Source: Microbacterium telephonicum
Lineage (GTDB): Bacteria; Actinomycetota; Actinomycetes; Actinomycetales; Microbacteriaceae
Direction: 5' to 3'
DNA length: 64,000 nucleotides
Assembly (NCBI RefSeq): GCF_003651225.1
Contig: NZ_RCDB01000001.1
Coordinates: 682,001-746,000 of the forward strand
The position numbers were made by a program, and so were the translations under genes. Of the stretch, positions 59,702 to 64,000 are shown piece by piece (position 1 is the stretch's first letter; each line of letters starts with the position of its first letter). The notes beneath the pieces were generated by a model. It did no database searches. It saw only the letters and a program-made list of their open reading frames with translations, and was not told the DNA's origin.

Positions 59702-60412
59702 ATGTGCACGGTGATCGTCCACGTCCCCGAGGTCGCGGGCGACCCGGTGCGGCTGCTCGCGGTGCGCGACGAAGACCCGGGCCGCGCGTGGGACGCCCTC
59801 GGTGAGAGCTGGCCCGAAGCGTACCCCGGCGTGATCGGGGTGCGCGACCGTCGCGCGGGCGGAGCCTGGCTCGCGGCCGATCCCGCGGCCGGTCGGGTCG
59901 CCGTGATCCTGAACCGCGCCGATCAGATCCCCGACGACGGTGCGCCGCTCGACTCCCGCGGGCACGTCGTGCTCGACGCCATCGCCGGCACGCGGCCGTC
60001 GGGGTCACCCCGCACCCACGGGTTCAACCTCGTCGAGGCCGATGCGCAGGGTGCGCGCGTGATCATGTGGGACGGAGACGGTGTCCGCACGGTGGCGCTG
60101 GAGTCCGGCATCCACATGATCGCCCATGACGACGTCGACGATCCGGCGACCGCGCGGATCACGGCGTGGCGCAGCGCATTCGCCGCCCCGGGGCCGGGGG
60201 AGCGCTGGTACGAGCCGTGGCTCGACACCCTCGAGCGCACGAGCGCCGTCGGCCCGGTCGACGACCGGGCGATCGTGCGCGACAACCGTCCGTTCGGCTA
60301 CCCGACCCTGACGCTGCTCGCCTGCGCCGCGTCGATCGACGCGGCCGGCGCCCGCGTGCTCTACGGCGAGTTCGACGAGCCCGGCGCCTGGAACCGCCTC
60401 AGCCTGCGCTGA
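59702..60412 (+). CDS. NRDE (TANGO2-like) family protein
   Basis: This 236-residue protein starts MCTVIVHVPEVAGDPVRLLA, with VRDEDPGRAWDALGESWPEA, the NRDE-type N-terminal nucleophile-like start and motif (NRDE is VRDE here). It contains GAWLAADPAAGRVAVILNR and HGFNLVEADAQGARVIMWDG. Function is unknown; in eukaryotes related TANGO2 is linked to lipid and heme handling. Divergent from coaBC by 36 bp. Confidence 0.88.
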   Translation: MCTVIVHVPEVAGDPVRLLAVRDEDPGRAWDALGESWPEAYPGVIGVRDRRAGGAWLAADPAAGRVAVILNRADQIPDDGAPLDSRGHVVLDAIAGTRPSGSPRTHGFNLVEADAQGARVIMWDGDGVRTVALESGIHMIAHDDVDDPATARITAWRSAFAAPGPGERWYEPWLDTLERTSAVGPVDDRAIVRDNRPFGYPTLTLLACAASIDAAGARVLYGEFDEPGAWNRLSLR

Positions 60413-60442
60413 GCGTCCGAGGCGGGTGCTAGCGTCGCGGCC

Positions 60443-61084
60443 ATGGCCGATGAACCGACGGTGGTGTTCTTCGCGGATGCCGCGGAGTTCCGCGCCTGGC
60501 TCGAGGCGAACCACGAAACCGCGACCGAATTGTGGATGGGGCTCTACCGCAAGGGCGACCCGCGGCGCGGGCTGACCTGGGAGGACGCGGTCGTCGAGGC
60601 GCTGTGCTTCGGATGGATCGACTCGACGAGCTACCGCATCGACGACGCCGCACGGCGCCAACGGTGGACGCCCCGCAAGCCTCGGTCGGTGTGGAGCGCC
60701 GTCAACATCGCGCACGTCGAGCGCCTCATCGCCGAAGGGCTGATGCGCCCCGCCGGACTCGCCGCGTACGCGCGCCGCGACGTCGAGGTGGCCGGGTACT
60801 CCTACGAGACCCGCCTCGAGCTCGACGCGGATCAACTCGCTGCGATCGCCGCTGTGCCGGCGGCGCAGGCGTTCTGGGATGCTGCGACACCGTCGTACCG
60901 GCGCCTCGCGGGCAACTGGGTGCAGTCGGCCAAGCGCGAGCAGACGCGCATCGACCGGCTGGCCGCGCTGATGGCCGACTGCGCCGCCGGACGACTGATA
61001 CCGCCGCAGCGCTACGGCACCCCACCCGCCTGGCTCACCCGCGCCGCCGCCGCTGCGGCCGCGGCCTCCACCCCCGGTGGTTGA
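60443..61084 (+). CDS. YdeI/OmpD-associated family protein
   Basis: This 213-residue protein starts FFADAAEFRAWLEANHETAT with ELWMGLYRK, then LTWEDAVVEALCFGWIDSTSYRID and FTPRKP-like RWTPRKPRSVWSAVNIAH, then helical C-terminus. This is the YdeI/bacteriocin-protection family. Function unknown. An Ala-rich tail ends in the palindromic repeat that follows. Confidence 0.88.
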   Translation: MADEPTVVFFADAAEFRAWLEANHETATELWMGLYRKGDPRRGLTWEDAVVEALCFGWIDSTSYRIDDAARRQRWTPRKPRSVWSAVNIAHVERLIAEGLMRPAGLAAYARRDVEVAGYSYETRLELDADQLAAIAAVPAAQAFWDAATPSYRRLAGNWVQSAKREQTRIDRLAALMADCAAGRLIPPQRYGTPPAWLTRAAAAAAAASTPGG

Positions 61085-61207
61085 GTAGCGCGCGAAGCGC
61101 GCGTATCGAAACCCGCTGAGCCCGACGCGTTTCGACTCGTCGCTGCGCTCCTCGCTCAATGACCGGAAGCCCCGGTCGTTGAGCGAGCGCAGCGAGTCGA
61201 AACGCCC
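61077..61207. repeat. Three copies of the GTCGTTGAGCGAG dispersed repeat
   Basis: Variant GGTGGTTGAGTAGCGCGCGA with TATCGAAAC (61077-61112), inverted copy GCGTTTCGACTCGTCGCTGC (61129-61165), and direct copy GGTCGTTGAGCGAGCGCAGC (61175-61207). Between two convergent genes. Confidence 0.8.
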
Positions 61208-61251
61208 CGAACCGCACCGGCTTCGCTCCCCGCTCGATGCCCGGGTGCGGC

Positions 61252-62802
61252 TCAGGAGCGGCGGCGCAGCAGCAGCACGCCGTCGTCGAGGTGCGCGGGG
61301 TTGCCGTCCGGGTCGGTCGTCACGCGGGCGACCAGCTCGGCACGCTCGACCTCCCAGACCTCCGGGTCCGCACCCAGCAGCGCGAGCTCCTCGGCGGGCG
61401 TGAGCATCGGAGGCATGTGCGCGGGCAGCTCCCGCGCCCAGGGCGGGGGTGCGGCGTGCGAGACCGCCAGCATCCGCCCGCCCGGCGCGACGCGATCGAG
61501 GGCGCTGTGCAGGATGCCGATGCGCGGGAAGTCGGTCTCCCACGAGTGCAGGAAGCTCGACACCACGAGGTCGAATTCGCCCTCGGGCAGTTCACCGACG
61601 GCGTCGACGGCGCGGAAGTCGATCGCGAGCCCTCGCGCGGCGGCGGCAGCCGCGCCGCGTGCGACCGCGGTCTCCGACACGTCGACGGCCGTCACGGTCC
61701 AGCCGTGCTCGGCGAGCCAGACCGCGTCGGCGCCCTCGCCGCAGCCGATCTCGAGCACCGCCCCGGGCGCGAGGTCGGCGACCACGGCCGCGGTCGTCGC
61801 ATTCACGCGCCCCGACCAGAACCGGTCGCTCTCGGCGTACCGCTGCTCCCAGCCCGCGTTGCGCTCGGCTCGGCGAGCGGACACCGCCTGCGCGGCGTCT
61901 TCGGCGACGAGCGCGGCGTTGGCGCCCGCGCCCGCCATCGATCCCGACCCCATCGACAGCGGCACATTGCCGAACGGCTGCACGATGTTGCCGGCCGCCC
62001 AGACGCGCGGGTGGCTCGTCGCCCCCGTCATGTCGGCGACGAGGGGCGCGCCGGGCATGTCGGCGTTGCGCGCGAGTGCGAGCGAGTCAGCGAAGCCCAG
62101 CTCCATCCGAGGTGCGGGGGCCGTGAAGACGGCATCGACCTCGTGGCGCCCGCCGTCCGCGGTCACGACGGCCGCGAGACGATCCTCCGAGACCTCCAGC
62201 GCGCTCACCGGGGCGTCGACGACGCGGATGCCGCGGGCGGCGAGCCGTGCACTCACCGTGGGATCGAGCGGCTGCGCGGCAGCGGTGAACGCCGTGACGT
62301 CGTCGCTCCACTGCCGCACGAGCTCGATCTGGTGCACGCTCGCCGGCGAGGTCGCGATCACGCCGAGCCGGGATCCGGCGACCTCGTAACCGTGGCAGTA
62401 GGGGCAGTGCAGCACATCCCGTCCCCAGCGCTCGGCGAGGCCCGCGACCGCCGGCAGCTCGTCGACGACGCCCGCGGCGAGGACGACGGCACGGGCGGTG
62501 TCGACGGTCCCGTCGGCGCGCGTCAGGCGCAGGCGGTCGCCGAGGTCGTCGACGGCCGCGACCGCGCCGGTCTCGACCGCGACGCCGTAGGCCGCGACTT
62601 CGGAGCGCCCGCGAGCGAGGAGCTCGGCGGGGTCGAGCCCGTCGTGTCCCAGAACCCCGTGCATGTGCGCGGCGGAGCGGTTGCGCGGCGCGCCCGCGTC
62701 GATCACGAGCGTGCGCCGACGCGCCCGCCCCAGCATCTGCGCCGCGCTCAGACCCGCGGCCCCGCCGCCGACGACCACGGCATCCCAGTCTCGAATCTCC
62801 AT
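61252..62802 (-). CDS. Fusion of thioredoxin-reductase-like flavoprotein and SAM methyltransferase
   Basis: This 516-residue protein has residues 1-305 forming a thioredoxin-reductase-like domain: FAD motif VVGGGAAG at 10-17, redox pair CPYC (C133-C136), and VWAAGNIV with a second FAD contact. Residues 315-516 are a class I methyltransferase with SAM motif LEIGCGEGAD at 350-359 and WETDFPRIGI. ATG 62802. The XRE-cupin gene starts 66 bp away in the opposite direction, with palindrome GCAAGG-AG-CCTTGC between. Both domains look intact. The substrate is unknown; thiol or toxic metabolite detoxification would be consistent. Confidence 0.9.
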   Translation of the reverse strand: MEIRDWDAVVVGGGAAGLSAAQMLGRARRRTLVIDAGAPRNRSAAHMHGVLGHDGLDPAELLARGRSEVAAYGVAVETGAVAAVDDLGDRLRLTRADGTVDTARAVVLAAGVVDELPAVAGLAERWGRDVLHCPYCHGYEVAGSRLGVIATSPASVHQIELVRQWSDDVTAFTAAAQPLDPTVSARLAARGIRVVDAPVSALEVSEDRLAAVVTADGGRHEVDAVFTAPAPRMELGFADSLALARNADMPGAPLVADMTGATSHPRVWAAGNIVQPFGNVPLSMGSGSMAGAGANAALVAEDAAQAVSARRAERNAGWEQRYAESDRFWSGRVNATTAAVVADLAPGAVLEIGCGEGADAVWLAEHGWTVTAVDVSETAVARGAAAAAARGLAIDFRAVDAVGELPEGEFDLVVSSFLHSWETDFPRIGILHSALDRVAPGGRMLAVSHAAPPPWARELPAHMPPMLTPAEELALLGADPEVWEVERAELVARVTTDPDGNPAHLDDGVLLLRRRS

Positions 62803-62833
62803 GCCGCCAGCATCCGTCGTGATGGTCGATATT

Positions 62834-62847
62834 GCAAGGAGCCTTGC
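62834..62847. promoter_or_regulatory. Palindrome GCAAGG-AG-CCTTGC in the divergent promoter
   Basis: A perfect 6-2-6 inverted repeat in the 66-bp gap between the fusion gene and the XRE-cupin regulator, with a further TTGC/GGCAA pair beside it. Likely operator of the XRE protein. Confidence 0.6.
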
Positions 62848-62868
62848 GGTAATGGCAAACTGTAGGGC

Positions 62869-63417
62869 ATGGCGGGAACCGAGTTCGTGGGCGCGCGGCT
62901 GCGAGCGGCGCGCCAGGCCAAGGGCTGGACGCTCGACGACCTCGCGTCGCGGGCGGGCATGTCGGCGAGCACGCTGTCACGGCTGGAATCGGGAAAGCGG
63001 CAGGCGGGGCTGGAGCTGCTCGTCCCCCTCACGCGGATGCTCGGCATCCGCATCGACGACCTGGTCGCCGAACCCGCCGACCCGCGCGTGCGTCGCCCGT
63101 CGACCACGCGGCACGGTCATGTCGTCGCGCCGCTCACGCGCGAGGATTCGCCGGTGCAGACCTACAAGGTGACCTTCCCGCCGCTGGCCGAAGCGCCGGA
63201 GCCGAGGGTCCACGACGGCTTCGAGTGGTTCTACGTGCTCAGTGGTCGGGTTCGCCTCGTGCTCGGCGAGAGCGAGCTCGTGCTCGAGCGCGGCGAGGCG
63301 GCGGAGTTCGACACGCGCACGCCGCACTCCATCAGCGCGATCGGGTCGAAGCCCGCCGAGGTCGTGTCGATCTTCAGTCCCGACGGCGAGAAGCTCCACA
63401 CCCGCACCGCGCACTGA
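62869..63417 (+). CDS. XRE-family regulator with cupin domain
   Basis: This 182-residue protein has N-terminal HTH TLDDLASRAGMSASTLSRLE (about residues 22-41) and a C-terminal cupin domain with FEWFYVLSGRVRLVLGESE and RTPHSISA. Such regulators commonly sense a small metabolite in the cupin and control a divergent gene. The target is almost certainly the fusion enzyme gene 61252-62802. Confidence 0.93.
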   Translation: MAGTEFVGARLRAARQAKGWTLDDLASRAGMSASTLSRLESGKRQAGLELLVPLTRMLGIRIDDLVAEPADPRVRRPSTTRHGHVVAPLTREDSPVQTYKVTFPPLAEAPEPRVHDGFEWFYVLSGRVRLVLGESELVLERGEAAEFDTRTPHSISAIGSKPAEVVSIFSPDGEKLHTRTAH

Positions 63418-63785
63418 GCCCACCTCGAATCCGCGAGACCTCATCGGGCGGACGAGACCTGGGGTGGCACCCGAGGTCTCGGCGCGCAGATGAGGTCTCG
63501 CGGATGTGGGCCCGGGCCGACCGGATCCGGCGGCTCGGTGCGGCAGTACGGTCGGCGGCCTGCTGCTGTCGGTGATCGGCCACTTCCGCACCGCGGGCGG
63601 CTCCGACCCGACGCCGTCGCCGCCCACGAAGACGACCCCGAGCCCGTCGCCGTCCCGGCCTGACCCGCCGAGGTCGCCGGTTGCCGCGCGAGCTCGCCGA
63701 TGCGAACGCGAGTTCGCCGGCGAGCTCGGCGCAGCGCCGGCGAACTCGGCGCAGGACCGGCGAGCTCGTCGCAGGCGCCCGCGCG
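63418..63785. repeat. Gene-free region with two nested palindromic elements
   Basis: 63429-63505: ATCCGCGAGACCTCAT and its inverse as outer arms, inner arms GAGACCT (63454) and AGGTCTC (63474). 63675-63780: GAGCTCGCC and GAGTTCGCC followed by GGCGAACTC and GGCGAGCTC, with GGCGAGCTCGGCGCAG-like units repeated three times. A Pro/Ser-rich open frame here is not convincing. Confidence 0.7.
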
Positions 63786-64000
63786 TCAGCCCTGGCGGTG
63801 GGTGCGGTAGTAGTCGAGCAGCGCTCGGGTCGAGGCGTCCTGCGACGCGTACGCGTCGTCGTCGCCCTCGATCGCGGGCGCGATCTGCAGCGCCAGCTGC
63901 TTGCCGAGTTCCACACCCCACTGGTCGAACGAGTTGATGCCCCAGATCACGCCCTGTGTGAAGGTGATGTGCTCGTACAGGGCGATGAGCTCGCCGAGCA
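63786..64000 (-). CDS. pgi: Glucose-6-phosphate isomerase, C-terminal part
   Basis: The window ends inside the gene. The visible 71 codons end in [20 protein letters not shown] and then [10 protein letters not shown] and TGA (63786-63788 on the minus strand). [11 protein letters not shown] is the signature of phosphoglucose isomerase, with the C-terminal Lys that contacts the substrate. It interconverts glucose-6-phosphate and fructose-6-phosphate in glycolysis. The rest lies to the right. Confidence 0.95.
   Translation of the reverse strand, partial: LGELIALYEHITFTQGVIWGINSFDQWGVELGKQLALQIAPAIEGDDDAYASQDASTRALLDYYRTHRQG

Noticed and set aside
63506..63785. Pro/Ser-rich frame as a secreted protein
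   Set aside because: It arises from palindromic repeats and low-complexity sequence, has no signal peptide or good start.

Overview
The window comes from a high-GC actinobacterium, most likely Microbacteriaceae and probably Microbacterium or a close relative. The evidence is very GC-rich coding sequence, frequent GTG starts, actinobacterial families such as SCO4848-type and DUF4383 membrane proteins, and a very frequent GGATGCC/GGCATCC heptamer. No computation was run. All calls are by eye from the sequence and the reading frames.

Layout. 1-274: 3' end of a rhodanese-type sulfurtransferase. 275-512: three copies of a dispersed 61-bp palindromic element. 513-1358: an NAD-dependent epimerase/dehydratase. 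1420-8719: a leftward sugar ABC importer operon (binding lipoprotein, ATPase, two permeases, a second full ATPase, and a LacI regulator). A divergent regulatory region with two LacI-type operators separates it from a rightward L-arabinose block (LacI regulator, FGGY kinase, L-arabinose isomerase, aldose 1-epimerase; no araD). 14414-16574: small membrane and stress proteins. 16645-16717: tRNA-Arg(ACG).

Directly after this tRNA lies a block of about 7 kb (about 16.8-23.7 kb). It has lower apparent GC, almost no GGATGCC motif, its own hairpin family, and defence-like genes: a Shedu-like nuclease, an Abi/HEPN-like protein, a KAP P-loop NTPase, a membrane-anchored HEPN-like protein and a small GyrA-coil-like protein. 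It ends at a scar where two divergently read genes have both lost their 5' ends; one is a GH1 phospho-beta-glucosidase remnant.

From 24.2 kb the ordinary chromosome resumes: TetR/DUF1304/quinone reductase, a frameshifted arsenate reductase, Dps, a DeoR regulator, a D,D-carboxypeptidase, a Ser/Thr kinase, an IclR-linked CoA-transferase/thiolase operon, a CsoR-box-controlled copper pair including CueP, an amylosucrase, a small ABC exporter with a MarR regulator, DUF2207, Nudix and SDR genes. 49.0-54.1 kb encodes a 1,701-residue secreted GH59-family glycosidase with many carbohydrate-binding modules. It is followed by OCD and acyl-CoA ligase gene fragments, a secreted lytic transglycosylase, a PTS IIBCA permease, CoaBC, an oxidoreductase-methyltransferase fusion with a divergent XRE-cupin regulator, and the 3' end of pgi at the right edge.

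Together the carbohydrate genes suggest a plant- or soil-associated saprophyte: extracellular GH59 attack on beta-galactosides, furanose/arabinose uptake and catabolism, a beta-glucoside-type PTS and amylosucrase. The most unusual features are the post-tRNA island, the 61-bp element (eight copies, all exactly 61 bp) and other nested-palindrome intergenic elements, and the sugar ABC operon with two complete ATPases.
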